Source: Saprospiraceae bacterium
Lineage (GTDB): Bacteria; Bacteroidota; Bacteroidia; Chitinophagales; Saprospiraceae
Reading direction: 5' to 3'
NCBI GenBank assembly: GCA_028285545.1
Contig: JANQPA010000040.1
Location: 124,001-188,000, forward strand
DNA: 64,000 nucleotides
Shown piece by piece: positions 1 through 9,164 of the stretch. The notes below the pieces were generated by a model that saw only the letters and a list, made by a program, of their open reading frames with translations, made no database searches and was not told the origin of the DNA. Both the position numbers and the translations under genes were made by a program. The first letter of the stretch is position 1, and each line of letters starts with the position of its first letter.

Positions 1-81
1 CCGCTCAGTGGTGGTCGTTTTGCCGGCATCGATATGAGCTGCAATACCAATATTTCTGGTAAATTTTAAATCTTTTGCCAT
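1..81 (-). CDS. fusA: Elongation factor G, N-terminal fragment (cut by window edge)
   Basis: Only the first 27 codons lie in the window; the gene continues off the left edge. The visible protein starts MAKDLKFTRNIGIAAHIDAG and runs into the P-loop (AHIDAGKTTT), the hallmark of the EF-G GTPase that drives ribosomal translocation. It lies just downstream of rpsG in the same direction, the classical rpsL-rpsG-fusA (str operon) order, which supports the call strongly despite the short length. The ATG is fixed by the alignment of the N-terminus with the family. It is probably co-transcribed from the promoter upstream of rpsL. Confidence 0.95.
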   Translation of the reverse strand, partial: MAKDLKFTRNIGIAAHIDAGKTTTTER

Positions 82-139
82 GACTGTTCCTCGAAAAGGA
101 TTTTTTAATTTTTTGTTATGTGTTCGATACAGATGATTC

Positions 140-607
140 TTAAACTCTAAAGTGAGCAAAGGCACGGTTAGATTCAGCCATTCTATGCGTATCTTCCTTA
201 CGCTTTACAGCTGCTCCTTCCCCTTTGCTTGCTGCTATCAACTCTGCTGCTAACTTCTCTGCCATTCCCTTACCACTGCGTTGACGAGCAAATTTAATTA
301 GCCACTTCATTCCAATAGAAACTTTGCGCTTAGCGCGTATTTCCGTTGGAATTTGAAAGGTAGCTCCTCCAATACGGCGACTCCGAACTTCCACCTGTGG
401 CATAGCATTTGCCAATGCTTTTTTGAAAATAGGATGTTCGTCTTGTTTGGTTCTTTCCTTTACAATGTCCATAGCATCATAAAATACTTTGAAAGCAACC
501 GTTTTCTTTCCCCTCAGCATCAGGTTGTTGACAAACTGAGTAACCACCGGATCATTATATCTAGGATCAGGATTTATGATTCGAACCTTTGGTTTTCTTT
601 TTCTCAT
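140..607 (-). CDS. rpsG: 30S ribosomal protein S7
   Basis: This 155-residue protein has the full length and sequence of bacterial uS7, which nucleates assembly of the 30S head and contacts tRNA at the E site. It starts [20 protein letters not shown] and contains the family signature around residues 20-45 ([20 protein letters not shown]). The second gene of the rpsL-rpsG-fusA operon, it starts 28 bp after the rpsL stop. No anomalies are visible. Confidence 0.98.
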   Translation of the reverse strand: MRKRKPKVRIINPDPRYNDPVVTQFVNNLMLRGKKTVAFKVFYDAMDIVKERTKQDEHPIFKKALANAMPQVEVRSRRIGGATFQIPTEIRAKRKVSIGMKWLIKFARQRSGKGMAEKLAAELIAASKGEGAAVKRKEDTHRMAESNRAFAHFRV

Positions 608-635
608 CTTATTTTATCATTATCCGTTTTACGAA

Positions 636-1010
636 TTACTTCTTAGGACGTTTCGTTCCATACTTAGATCTACTCTGTAATCTATCCATTACCCCAGCAG
701 TATCCAAAGCACCACGTACAATAGTATAACGAACCCCAGGTAAATCCTTTACCCGTCCTCCTCTTATGAGCACAATTGAGTGTTCCTGAAGATTATGTCC
801 CTCCCCAGGTATATAGGCAATCACCTCAATTCCGTTCGTCAAGCGTACTTTTGCCACTTTACGCAAAGCTGAGTTAGGCTTCTTTGGTGTAGTAGTATAC
901 ACTCTTGTACACACCCCTCGCTTTTGCGGACAAGCATCTAACGCCCGAGATTTACTCTTGGTAATAACCTTTTTTCTTCCCTTGCGTACAAGTTGATTAA
1001 TAGTTGGCAT
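636..1010 (-). CDS. rpsL: 30S ribosomal protein S12
   Basis: This 124-residue protein is full-length uS12, which sits at the decoding centre and controls translational accuracy. The decoding loops are intact: [13 protein letters not shown] holds the lysine equivalent to E. coli Lys43, and [11 protein letters not shown] leads to the second loop (RVKDLPGVR, Lys88 equivalent). Classical streptomycin-resistance substitutions are therefore absent at these sites. It is the first gene of the str operon, preceded by a clear Bacteroidota-type promoter about 80 bp upstream of the ATG. Confidence 0.98.
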   Translation of the reverse strand: MPTINQLVRKGRKKVITKSKSRALDACPQKRGVCTRVYTTTPKKPNSALRKVAKVRLTNGIEVIAYIPGEGHNLQEHSIVLIRGGRVKDLPGVRYTIVRGALDTAGVMDRLQSRSKYGTKRPKK

Positions 1011-1328
1011 ATATTGTTTTTTTCAACTAAACACTATGATTGTCAAATGAATTAAAGGCAAAGTTTTACCCTCGCCTTTAAAAAGCGATTGCAAAGGTAG
1101 AAGTTTTATAGATTTTTTCCAAAAAAAGATGAAATATTTTCTAAGGCCCCAGCCACTAAAAAATGTCAAACCTACAGGCAAGCTAAATTTCAGTGCAAAA
1201 TCTAAAAAAATTTAGTAATTTAACTATAAGTCCAACACCTACATACTCCTAAAAATCATCAACTGACTTGTTCATTTGTTGATAAGCTACATTGTCCTTA
1301 AGATTCAGACCTAAACACCAATTAACTA
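1011..1328. other. Divergent intergenic region between rpsL and the response regulator
   Basis: This 318-bp AT-rich gap separates rpsL (minus) from the response-regulator gene (plus). Apart from the rpsL promoter at 1092-1122, no small gene, RNA or convincing plus-strand promoter was seen. Confidence 0.5.
1092..1122 (-). promoter_or_regulatory. Promoter of the rpsL-rpsG-fusA operon
   Basis: Read on the minus strand, a TACCTTTG box (1092-1099) fits the Bacteroidota -7 consensus TAnnTTTG, and a TTG (1120-1122) lies exactly 20 bases upstream, matching the -33 element. The same TACCTTTGC core precedes rplS and the THX gene. The match to both elements and spacing is direct; promoter activity is inferred. 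Confidence 0.75.
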
Positions 1329-2087
1329 ATGAAAATGAAAGCAGATTCGCAAAATGCTAAAATTCTGCTACTTGAAGATGATCAATCTTTAAGGCAAATA
1401 CTGATTAAAGTATTTACTGAAGCCGGTTACAAAACCCATGCGGTAAAAGATGGTGAACACGCACTCAAAGATCTGAAACGTTTTTACCCTGACATCATTA
1501 TATCAGATGTTTTAATGCCGAAAATGAATGGGATAGAATTTTTGAAATTTATTCGCAAAAATCCCACCTATAAAGATATCCCCTTTATTATCCTTTCTGC
1601 CAAAGCTACCTTAGAAGATCGAATCGAGGGGCTGGAGCATGGGGCTGATGACTATATTATTAAACCTTTTGATGTCCAGGAATTGGTTTTACGCATAAAA
1701 AACACACTAGACCTGCGCAATAGAAGCAAAAAAAACATCACTCCAAACAATAATGGAAATCTAGACCAGAGATCCATGGTCTTCCTTCGCCGATTATTTG
1801 ATTATCTCAGTACTAATATCACAGATACTGACCTTAACCTGGATAAAGTTTCACTTGCTCTAAATATGAGTCCTTCTGGACTTCAAAAGAAAATCAAGCG
1901 ATTGACAGACAAATCCTTCACTCAATATGTAAGGGAAAAAAGATTGGAATATGCTAAAGAATTATTAGACCTTGGTATTCATAATGTCAATGAGGTAGCT
2001 GAAAAGAGTGGTTTTAAGAATGTCTCTTACTTTTCAGATGCCTTTAGAAAATATTATGGATACCCGCCATCCCACCTTATTAAGTAA
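1329..2087 (+). CDS. Response regulator, REC domain plus AraC-type DNA-binding domain
   Basis: This 252-residue protein has an N-terminal receiver domain (about residues 11-125) with the acidic pair in LLLEDD, the phospho-acceptor Asp60 (IIISDVLMP) and the conserved lysine Lys92 (ILSAK). The C-terminal part (about 145-252) is an AraC/XylS double helix-turn-helix ending in VAEKSGFKNVSYFSDAFRKYYG, the usual second HTH. It should bind DNA when phosphorylated by a histidine kinase. The kinase gene starts 16 bp after its stop, so the two very likely form a two-component pair. REC-AraC regulators are common in Bacteroidota. The start could also be Met3. Target genes cannot be read from the sequence. 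Confidence 0.92.
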   Translation: MKMKADSQNAKILLLEDDQSLRQILIKVFTEAGYKTHAVKDGEHALKDLKRFYPDIIISDVLMPKMNGIEFLKFIRKNPTYKDIPFIILSAKATLEDRIEGLEHGADDYIIKPFDVQELVLRIKNTLDLRNRSKKNITPNNNGNLDQRSMVFLRRLFDYLSTNITDTDLNLDKVSLALNMSPSGLQKKIKRLTDKSFTQYVREKRLEYAKELLDLGIHNVNEVAEKSGFKNVSYFSDAFRKYYGYPPSHLIK

Positions 2088-2103
2088 AAAAAAGAATGGT
2101 CAA

Positions 2104-4815
2104 ATGGATATCCTGGTTCTTTATAATAAGGCGCAAACAACGGTTCAAGAACAAATCAATCAGATCAAAGAACTTATTTCTTCTAAAACAAGCCTTAGCT
2201 GCCAGGACATTAGCCGCTATATCATTCAGGAATCAGAAATTAAAAATTACGATTTAATAATTTTTTTAGGTGATACTTCCCTTGAGCCCTATTTAACAGA
2301 GCAATTAGCTAAAATAAAAGACCACAATTATTCATTTGTTCCTCTAATTCGAATAGGCCCTGCTGACAGAGCCAGTATGGAAAAAGCTTTAAAGGAAGGT
2401 TTCGATGATTACCTGCCAAGTGACATGTCTTTTAGGCTACCTTTTTATATAAAAAAATGGGCTAATCCTTCTTATCCCATAAAAATTCAATCAAATGATA
2501 TCCAAAAAAACTATAGACAGCAGGAAAAATTAAAAAGCCTGAGTGAAAAAATGGTAGGACTGGGCAGCACAATGCACAACATTTCTACTGGACATACCGT
2601 TTGGTCCGAAAATATGTATGATTTACTTGGCCTTTCCCCAAACGACACCACTCCCTCTCCTCAAAATTATATGGAAAGAATTCACCCTGACGATAGACAG
2701 GAGGCCTTGGATCTTTTTAATCAAATAATTACCGGTGGAGATATTCAAACCATTGAGGGGAAGCATCGCATTGTTACCCCGGAAGGCGAGGTAAAAGTGA
2801 TTGCTGTCAATTTGCTAATCGAATATCTGAATGGCAAACCTCATATCATTTATTCCGCTAACCAGGATATTTCTCTCAGAGAATTAGAACTGAATCAAAT
2901 TATTAAATCGCGTTTAATCCTTGAACAGGCTGGAAGGATGTCCCGTCTTGGAGTAGCACGATATAATGCAACCACTAAAGAGGTTACCTGGTCTCCAGGC
3001 ATATACAATATGCTGGAAATCCCTAAAGACAGCATAAAACCTTCTCTTGATTTTGTGGATTACTTTTTGTCAGAAAAAGGAAAGGAGTTGTTTTGGAATG
3101 AAGTAAAGAGGTATGTAGATCAAATTGGCCTTGAGGATGAATACATCTCACCTGTTTTTTTACCCAATAAAAATAAAGTCATCAAGATATGGGCTAAATC
3201 CCTAAAGGAAGGAGATGAGATCGTCGTTTATAATGTCATTCAGGACATCACTGAAAATTACGCCAATCAGAAAAGGATCAAAGAATTGAACAAACAGTTG
3301 GAAGTAGCTGTGAATGAAAAAGAAGAGGAATTAGAAAAAGCCATTTTCCGAATAAAAAAAATATTTGACAATAACATCATCGGCCTTGCTGTACTTGATC
3401 ATAATCATTTATTCCTGGAAGCCAATCATTATCTAACAGAATTGTTGGAGTGCTCAAAAGCAGAAATTATGGGCCGAGATTGCCTGGATATATTATCAGG
3501 AGAAAGTAGGATTGTATTTTCCCAAGAACTCCAAAGTCTGGAGGAAGAAGGAGTAGAAAACCTTACATCCGAAAAGCAATTGATCACAAATAAGGGAAAA
3601 TTAATTTGGGTCAAACTACATCTGTCTAAAATAATGGGTAAAATACCAGGCAAGGAGATTTCCATCTTATTGGTTGAAAATATTTCCGTAGAAAAAGATT
3701 TAGATCGGGCCAGACAGGAAGTTTTGGCTCAACTAAAAGAAAGCGAACAGAAATATAGGCTTTTGTCAGAAACCAGTACCGATTTAATTTCTGCTCACCT
3801 TCCGACCGGAGAATATACTTTCGTTTCTCAAGCCTGCAAACCACTTCTTGGATATGAAAAAGAGGAATTACTCGGAAAGAATCCCTTTGATTTTTGCCAT
3901 CCTCAAGATCTTTCTGAAATCAAAAACCGAGGCTATACTTCTTTATTAAATAAAAATTCCGATCACAATTCGATTACTTATCGATTTAGAAAAAAGGATA
4001 ATAGCTATTCATGGATCAATAGCAAATCCAGAGCCATCACTGATGAAAAGGGAAACATAATAGCCATTCATACTTATTCGCGTGATATCTCTAAACTAGT
4101 GGAGGCCGAACATAATATCAAACGAGCTTTAAAAAAAGAAAAAGAAATTAATGAGCTGCGTTCCCAGTTTGTTACTACTGCTTCTCACCAGTTTCGCACC
4201 CCTTTGACCAGCATCAAAGCCAGTGCTCAATATTTAAAGATGGTTATCAATATGAAAAAGTATGAGGAGATTTTTCATACTATTGATAAAGAAACCGATC
4301 GGTTGACGAGCTTGATGAATGATATCCTAACTCTGGGTAAAATTGACGCCAAACGACTTGTTGCCAAAAAAGAATTGATTGATTTGTATTCTTTGATTCA
4401 AAAAGTTGTTGAACAAAACCTCAGATCAGAAAATGATAATAGAAAGGTAGTTATTCATATGCAAGGCAAGAATGTACCTGTCAGCTTAGATCCCAATCTG
4501 ATGGAGCATGCTTTTGGCAATTTAATTTCAAATGCCTTAAAATATTCCAGAAATAAACCCGCTCCACAAATTTTAATAAGCTACGAGTCTAATCAAATAA
4601 GCATAAAACTTCAAGATTTTGGACGGGGAATTCCCGAGTCTGATAAAACCAATCTTTTTACTGCTTTTTATCGTGGAAAAAACGTAGAAGATATTGATGG
4701 TACTGGCCTCGGCTTGGTGATTGCCAAGCAGTTTATTGAATTGAATGGAGGGGAAATATCATTTTTGAGTGAATTGGAAAAAGGAACCATTTTTGATTTA
4801 AGCTTTCCAATTTAA
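2104..4815 (+). CDS. Multi-PAS sensor histidine kinase, apparently cytosolic
   Basis: The preferred ATG at 2104 gives 903 residues; an earlier in-frame ATG would overlap the regulator gene. Order: an alpha/beta region (about 1-125) that looks like a degenerate receiver-type fold; two PAS domains (about 155-265 and 280-395); a coiled coil; two more PAS domains (about 420-535 and 560-675); HisKA with phospho-acceptor His695 (TASHQFRTPLTS); and an HATPase_c domain with N (NLISNALKYS), G1 (DFGRGIP) and G2 (GTGLGL) boxes. No membrane segment or signal peptide is seen, so it probably senses an intracellular cue. It pairs with the REC-AraC regulator upstream. The ligand is unknown. Confidence 0.9.
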   Translation: MDILVLYNKAQTTVQEQINQIKELISSKTSLSCQDISRYIIQESEIKNYDLIIFLGDTSLEPYLTEQLAKIKDHNYSFVPLIRIGPADRASMEKALKEGFDDYLPSDMSFRLPFYIKKWANPSYPIKIQSNDIQKNYRQQEKLKSLSEKMVGLGSTMHNISTGHTVWSENMYDLLGLSPNDTTPSPQNYMERIHPDDRQEALDLFNQIITGGDIQTIEGKHRIVTPEGEVKVIAVNLLIEYLNGKPHIIYSANQDISLRELELNQIIKSRLILEQAGRMSRLGVARYNATTKEVTWSPGIYNMLEIPKDSIKPSLDFVDYFLSEKGKELFWNEVKRYVDQIGLEDEYISPVFLPNKNKVIKIWAKSLKEGDEIVVYNVIQDITENYANQKRIKELNKQLEVAVNEKEEELEKAIFRIKKIFDNNIIGLAVLDHNHLFLEANHYLTELLECSKAEIMGRDCLDILSGESRIVFSQELQSLEEEGVENLTSEKQLITNKGKLIWVKLHLSKIMGKIPGKEISILLVENISVEKDLDRARQEVLAQLKESEQKYRLLSETSTDLISAHLPTGEYTFVSQACKPLLGYEKEELLGKNPFDFCHPQDLSEIKNRGYTSLLNKNSDHNSITYRFRKKDNSYSWINSKSRAITDEKGNIIAIHTYSRDISKLVEAEHNIKRALKKEKEINELRSQFVTTASHQFRTPLTSIKASAQYLKMVINMKKYEEIFHTIDKETDRLTSLMNDILTLGKIDAKRLVAKKELIDLYSLIQKVVEQNLRSENDNRKVVIHMQGKNVPVSLDPNLMEHAFGNLISNALKYSRNKPAPQILISYESNQISIKLQDFGRGIPESDKTNLFTAFYRGKNVEDIDGTGLGLVIAKQFIELNGGEISFLSELEKGTIFDLSFPI

Positions 4816-4865
4816 TTTGGTGATTCCTTGTCTTAAACAAGGACTGGTTAAATCTTCACTCTTCA

Positions 4866-5594
4866 CTAAATATAATGCACAGCACTTTGAAGGGCGCAAT
4901 TTTCCCAGATAATATCTCGGAATCCTATTCGGTAATGATCTACTTTAAAGTTTTCGTCATTTTGATCTATTTGGAAAAAACAGGCGGGAGTAATAAAAAC
5001 CGTCATATTTTGATGATGAACGATTTTATCTACATGATAGTGACCAGAAAACACATATACCGAATCTTGGTAGGATTTAAAAATGTCTTGGATTTCCTCT
5101 CTGTTGATCAAGGCATGGTTATTATCCATAAAAGGGACACCAGCTAAAATGGGAGGATGATGCATAAATACAAAAATACTACCTTCAGCACTTTTTAATT
5201 CTTCTTTCAACCATTGAAGTTGAGTCGGAGAAACATTTCTGGTGGTAGTATCCAGAAAAAGGCAGGTCTTATGATTTACTGTTAAGCGATAATAAAGTTC
5301 ACCCTTATGTATATGAGTACCCAGGTCAAAAACATCAGCCATCATTTCGGGGTCATCGTGGTTGCCTGAAGTAAAAGCTACTGAGGTGGAAATTCCCTTC
5401 AATTGACTTTTTATCCACTCGTAGATTTCTAATTCTCCGTCTCTGTAACACAAATCACCATTAATGACAAGGAGATCTGCCTGGATAGAACGCAAGCGTT
5501 CAACCATGTTAAGGAAGTTTTGACGTACATCCACGCCATAGGAATCTTCACCTTCCTTTGCTATATGCAGATCATTTATTTGTAGTATTCTCAT
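4866..5594 (-). CDS. Calcineurin-like metallophosphoesterase (CpdA/cAMP phosphodiesterase-like)
   Basis: This 242-residue protein carries all dinuclear metallophosphoesterase motifs in order: Asp8/His10 (NDLH), Asp47 (NGDL), Asn78-His79 (SGNHDD), His145 (MHHPP) and His185/His187 (SGHYH). Spacing and length resemble class III cyclic-nucleotide phosphodiesterases such as CpdA, though the substrate cannot be fixed from sequence. No signal peptide is seen, so it should act in the cytosol. It is the last of three consecutive minus-strand genes, 55 bp after the membrane-protein gene upstream. Confidence is high for the superfamily and lower for cAMP as substrate. Confidence 0.85.
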   Translation of the reverse strand: MRILQINDLHIAKEGEDSYGVDVRQNFLNMVERLRSIQADLLVINGDLCYRDGELEIYEWIKSQLKGISTSVAFTSGNHDDPEMMADVFDLGTHIHKGELYYRLTVNHKTCLFLDTTTRNVSPTQLQWLKEELKSAEGSIFVFMHHPPILAGVPFMDNNHALINREEIQDIFKSYQDSVYVFSGHYHVDKIVHHQNMTVFITPACFFQIDQNDENFKVDHYRIGFRDIIWENCALQSAVHYI

Positions 5595-5649
5595 GAGTAT
5601 CTTGTTATTTGGATAGGTATCGCAAAATTCATAAACGTTAAGAACCTAC

Positions 5650-6591
5650 TTAGGATTGTTTACCAGAACTTCTAATATTTACTAATTTTCTAAGTAAATC
5701 AAACCAAAAGGGTGCACCCAGGGAAATGGCCAGGGCTGTTACGATCCATCCCAGTACTTTCATCGCCCAAACCGTCCATTCAGCATTTTTGTAGTCAAAA
5801 TAACTCCAACCCAAACCAAGTGGTGCTCGAATAGATTCTAGTTCTTCGTTTACCATTAATTTAGCCTGATCAAGAGCACGCTGAAAGCGTTCGGATGACT
5901 CATCATTTGCTACTAAAATCGGATGTTCATTTAAGATTACACTATCTCCTTCATAGTAATAGGTATAAATAGAGCTGTCCCTTTCGACAAAAGACTCAGC
6001 CATAGTCACCACTTCTTGTAAACTTTCAGGATCAGATTCCAGGCGCTGGTATATGGCCAGGGCATCAGCATTAAAGACAATAGCAATCGTTATTCCAATA
6101 AATACAAGTATTTTTTGTGTTGACCTTTTATACCATCCTCCTGCCCTATCCATAACATCATTATACCATTTTTCGATCCTGGCCTTGAAAGTGTTGAAAT
6201 CATAATTGGAATCTACTAAGAATTGATTTAATACCTGCCGAAGATTTTCATCTTTGATGTCTTCTAATTTCTTACTTAGCTTATCCATTCCCTGTCCTTC
6301 CAAAATGACATTAAATAAAATAGATTGGAAGGCATCAGAACTCATATAGGAAGGACTGTAACGCCTGCCCCAAAATTTTTGAGACAATTGTTTGTACAAG
6401 GCATTTTCTCTAAACTGCTTAAATAATTTTTCTTCAACATCTTTTGAGGCCAGCATATTCTTTAGGGCCTTCTCCAGGTTTTTTCCCCTCAAGGATAAGC
6501 CAGCAGCCAGTAACTCCATTATCGTTGTAGCCAAAAGGCTTAATAACAACATTACAAATACCAGACCAATGACAACCTGAAGCATATTCAT
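5650..6591 (-). CDS. Membrane protein of unknown function
   Basis: I do not recognise a named family for this 313-residue protein. It has an N-terminal membrane segment (about residues 5-32, VIGLVFVMLLLSLLATTIME), a long hydrophilic stretch of mostly helical character (35-160), a second membrane segment near 165-180 (ILVFIGITIAIVF), an extracytoplasmic-looking loop (180-270) and a last hydrophobic segment (about 275-297). It starts 5 bp after the stop of the S9 peptidase gene, so the two are almost certainly co-transcribed. A role linked to the exported peptidase is possible but is inference only. Confidence 0.7.
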   Translation of the reverse strand: MNMLQVVIGLVFVMLLLSLLATTIMELLAAGLSLRGKNLEKALKNMLASKDVEEKLFKQFRENALYKQLSQKFWGRRYSPSYMSSDAFQSILFNVILEGQGMDKLSKKLEDIKDENLRQVLNQFLVDSNYDFNTFKARIEKWYNDVMDRAGGWYKRSTQKILVFIGITIAIVFNADALAIYQRLESDPESLQEVVTMAESFVERDSSIYTYYYEGDSVILNEHPILVANDESSERFQRALDQAKLMVNEELESIRAPLGLGWSYFDYKNAEWTVWAMKVLGWIVTALAISLGAPFWFDLLRKLVNIRSSGKQS

Positions 6592-6596
6592 AATTA

Positions 6597-8972
6597 TTAC
6601 TTAAGTTGTGTTTGAAAAAGTTTAAATATTCTCTTATACTCATCTGACCAACTGCTGGGTTCTACAAAACCATGCCTTTCCATAGGAAATACGGCAAATT
6701 CCCAATCGTCCTTTTCAAGTTCTATCAGGCGTTGAGCCAACCTGACCACATCCTGAAATTGTACATTTGTGTCAATCATGCCATGTAAAATGAGCAGTTG
6801 GTCTTTTAGCCCTTCGGCAAAATATATGGGTGAACTTTTTTTAAATACCATTGGATCAGCTGCAGGAGTATTTAAAATATTGGAAGTATAGCCATGATTA
6901 TAATGAGCCCAGTCTGCAACACTTCTCAAAGCCGCTCCAGCCTTAAAGGTGCCTGGAGAAGTAAATAATCCCATTAGCGTAATAAAGCCACCATAGGATC
7001 CTCCATAGATGCCAATCTTTGCAGGGTCAATACGGTGATTTTCTACTAAATATTTCGCACCATCTACCTGGTCAGACAGATCCTTACCTCCCATATGCCT
7101 GTATATACCTGTCCTCCAGTCTCTTCCATATCCATCACTTGCTCGGTAATCAATATCTAAAACAGTATATCCATTATCTACTAATATATTATGAAACATA
7201 TATTCTCTGTAGTAACTGCTCCACCATTTATGGACATTTTGCAAATATCCGGCACCATGAACAAAAATTACTGCAGGTCCATTTCTTTTTGGGTTTTCAG
7301 GTCGATAAAGTCTGGCAGGAACTTTTGCTCCATCTTCTGCTTCAAAATAAACAATCTCAGGATCTTTCCAGGGATATTTTCTGAATACCGTAGTAGTTGA
7401 AGAAGTGACCTGCTTGGCGGCCGCTCCTTTCTTATTTCCCATCAGATAAAGTTCCCAAGGTTTATTGCTATAAGAATACCGTATAGCAAGCTGACTTTCA
7501 TCAGGCGACATTATTACCTGGTTGCCTCCTTCCAGGCCTGTTATTTTTTCCATCTCTCCACCTCGAACCGACATTTTATAAAAATGAAGTTCATGAGGAC
7601 TTTCTGCATTAGAAGAAATATAAAATTGAGATTTATCGCGAGAAAGTTGGGCATTGCGAATTTCAAAATTGCCTTTTGTCAGAGCTGTTTTTTTCTTGGT
7701 CTTAATATTATAGGTGTAAAGATGGGAATAACCAGTTTCTTCAGATTGGAACCAGATGGTAGTATTATCAGATAACCAGCCAATATTGCCAGAAGAAAAA
7801 TTCCAGCTGGAAATACCAGGACCTCCTATCCAGGCTTCATCTCTTTGTCTATCAATTAAGTCCAGTTCTCCAGTTTGCATATTTAGGGACATGATCCATC
7901 TGTCTTTATTATCTTCAGACCGAACTACTACCACTGCGTCTCCATTATCTGAAAAAATAGGACCATGAATCACAACTGCCCTGGGATTTTTAAATTTAGC
8001 TTCGAATGGCTTTTCACCTTCATGATAATCTTTCAAAAATCCTGGTTTATCATAAATTCCTTCAATCTGTTTAGGATCTATCAAAAAGAAGGTATCTTTT
8101 TCGCTATCATATATCCCCATTTCATAAGTACTTTGAGGAGATCCCACTTTAGGGCGGCTATTTAAATCTTCGATGTAACCAGATTCTGTTACAAAATTGG
8201 GGACCTTTGTTCTTGTTGCGCTAGCCTGTTGGGTAAGTCGATAACTTATAAAACGCATGTCTGGACTTATCCTGATATTAGACAGACTTTTTCCGCCATA
8301 ATAAATCTCTTTTGGCCTTTTGACAATTCTGGCTTCTCTTTGAGCCGTTCTAAGCTCATTTACTTCCTTTCGTTCATTAAGAACACCAAAAAGTTCAAGT
8401 TGGTCGTCTGCCAGCCATTGTTTCTGTTTTGGGAGAGAGGAACCTCCCGCGCGTGCTCTTCTGGTGGTAAAATTGGTCAGTTGAGCAATTCCACCTGAAT
8501 TTAGATCCCACGAAAAAAGGTTATTAGATTTAGTAAAGATGACCTTGGATTCATCTCCTGAAAATTGAGGATTAGATTCTCTTTCTATAGTGTTTGTGAT
8601 CTGGTTAATCTCTCCGGAGGCAATGTCCATCAAAAAAATATCTCCGTTCTTTTGGTACAACCATTGTTTGTAATCATTGGAGTATACTCCTATTCGTGCC
8701 GGTAAGGCCATCTCTTCATCTAAGCTGACCTTTTCGGGGGCAGAACCACCGACTTCCATTTTATAGAGGCTTCTTAAAGTGTCTAATTCTGGATTCCAGG
8801 AGAAATAGATCGTTTTGCTGTTCTGAGACCAGAATATATTATTGGGGCTAAATCCAACAAATTTTTCTCCCTGCATGATTTGTGGGATACTGAGTGTTGA
8901 ATTATTCTCAACCTGTTGGGCATTTAATAGTGTTGTTATAGCGACAAATAAAAAGGTAAGGTTTCTTTTCAT
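6597..8972 (-). CDS. S9 family (prolyl oligopeptidase / dipeptidyl-peptidase IV-like) serine peptidase, exported
   Basis: The start is set at an ATG that begins a signal peptide (MKRNLTFLFVAITTLLNAQQ), giving 791 residues; an upstream in-frame ATG adds 29 residues lacking export features. Residues 40 to about 530 form a WD/beta-propeller-like region (repeated IYFSW, SPDMRFISYR, LSRDKSQFYIS segments) that gates access. The C-terminal alpha/beta hydrolase holds the triad: Ser659 (GGSYGG), Asp734 (HGMIDTNV) and His767 (MERHGF). Such enzymes trim peptides in the periplasm or at the surface in Bacteroidota. An unknown membrane protein follows after 5 bp, forming an operon. Confidence 0.92.
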   Translation of the reverse strand: MKRNLTFLFVAITTLLNAQQVENNSTLSIPQIMQGEKFVGFSPNNIFWSQNSKTIYFSWNPELDTLRSLYKMEVGGSAPEKVSLDEEMALPARIGVYSNDYKQWLYQKNGDIFLMDIASGEINQITNTIERESNPQFSGDESKVIFTKSNNLFSWDLNSGGIAQLTNFTTRRARAGGSSLPKQKQWLADDQLELFGVLNERKEVNELRTAQREARIVKRPKEIYYGGKSLSNIRISPDMRFISYRLTQQASATRTKVPNFVTESGYIEDLNSRPKVGSPQSTYEMGIYDSEKDTFFLIDPKQIEGIYDKPGFLKDYHEGEKPFEAKFKNPRAVVIHGPIFSDNGDAVVVVRSEDNKDRWIMSLNMQTGELDLIDRQRDEAWIGGPGISSWNFSSGNIGWLSDNTTIWFQSEETGYSHLYTYNIKTKKKTALTKGNFEIRNAQLSRDKSQFYISSNAESPHELHFYKMSVRGGEMEKITGLEGGNQVIMSPDESQLAIRYSYSNKPWELYLMGNKKGAAAKQVTSSTTTVFRKYPWKDPEIVYFEAEDGAKVPARLYRPENPKRNGPAVIFVHGAGYLQNVHKWWSSYYREYMFHNILVDNGYTVLDIDYRASDGYGRDWRTGIYRHMGGKDLSDQVDGAKYLVENHRIDPAKIGIYGGSYGGFITLMGLFTSPGTFKAGAALRSVADWAHYNHGYTSNILNTPAADPMVFKKSSPIYFAEGLKDQLLILHGMIDTNVQFQDVVRLAQRLIELEKDDWEFAVFPMERHGFVEPSSWSDEYKRIFKLFQTQLK

Positions 8973-9164
8973 GGAAAAATGGTGCTTAAAGATGATAATG
9001 TGATTAGTAGCTCCCTTTATTAGTATATAATTTATTGAGCCATCATTTTGATCGATCATGGCAAAAATAAAAAAAAGCAGGAGTTATGTTGAAGATATTG
9101 CATTTTAAGTCCCGAGCACTTGACAGTAGAGCATGAAATAGGGATATTAATAAAAAAAGTCATT

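Noticed and set aside
353-646. An open frame on the plus strand opposite rpsG
   Set aside because: It lies antisense to a certain ribosomal gene and has no recognisable motif; many such antisense frames occur across the window and are shadows.
4826-4842. Small hairpin CCTTGT/ACAAGG after the histidine-kinase gene
   Set aside because: Only 6 bp and no T-run; too weak to call a terminator.
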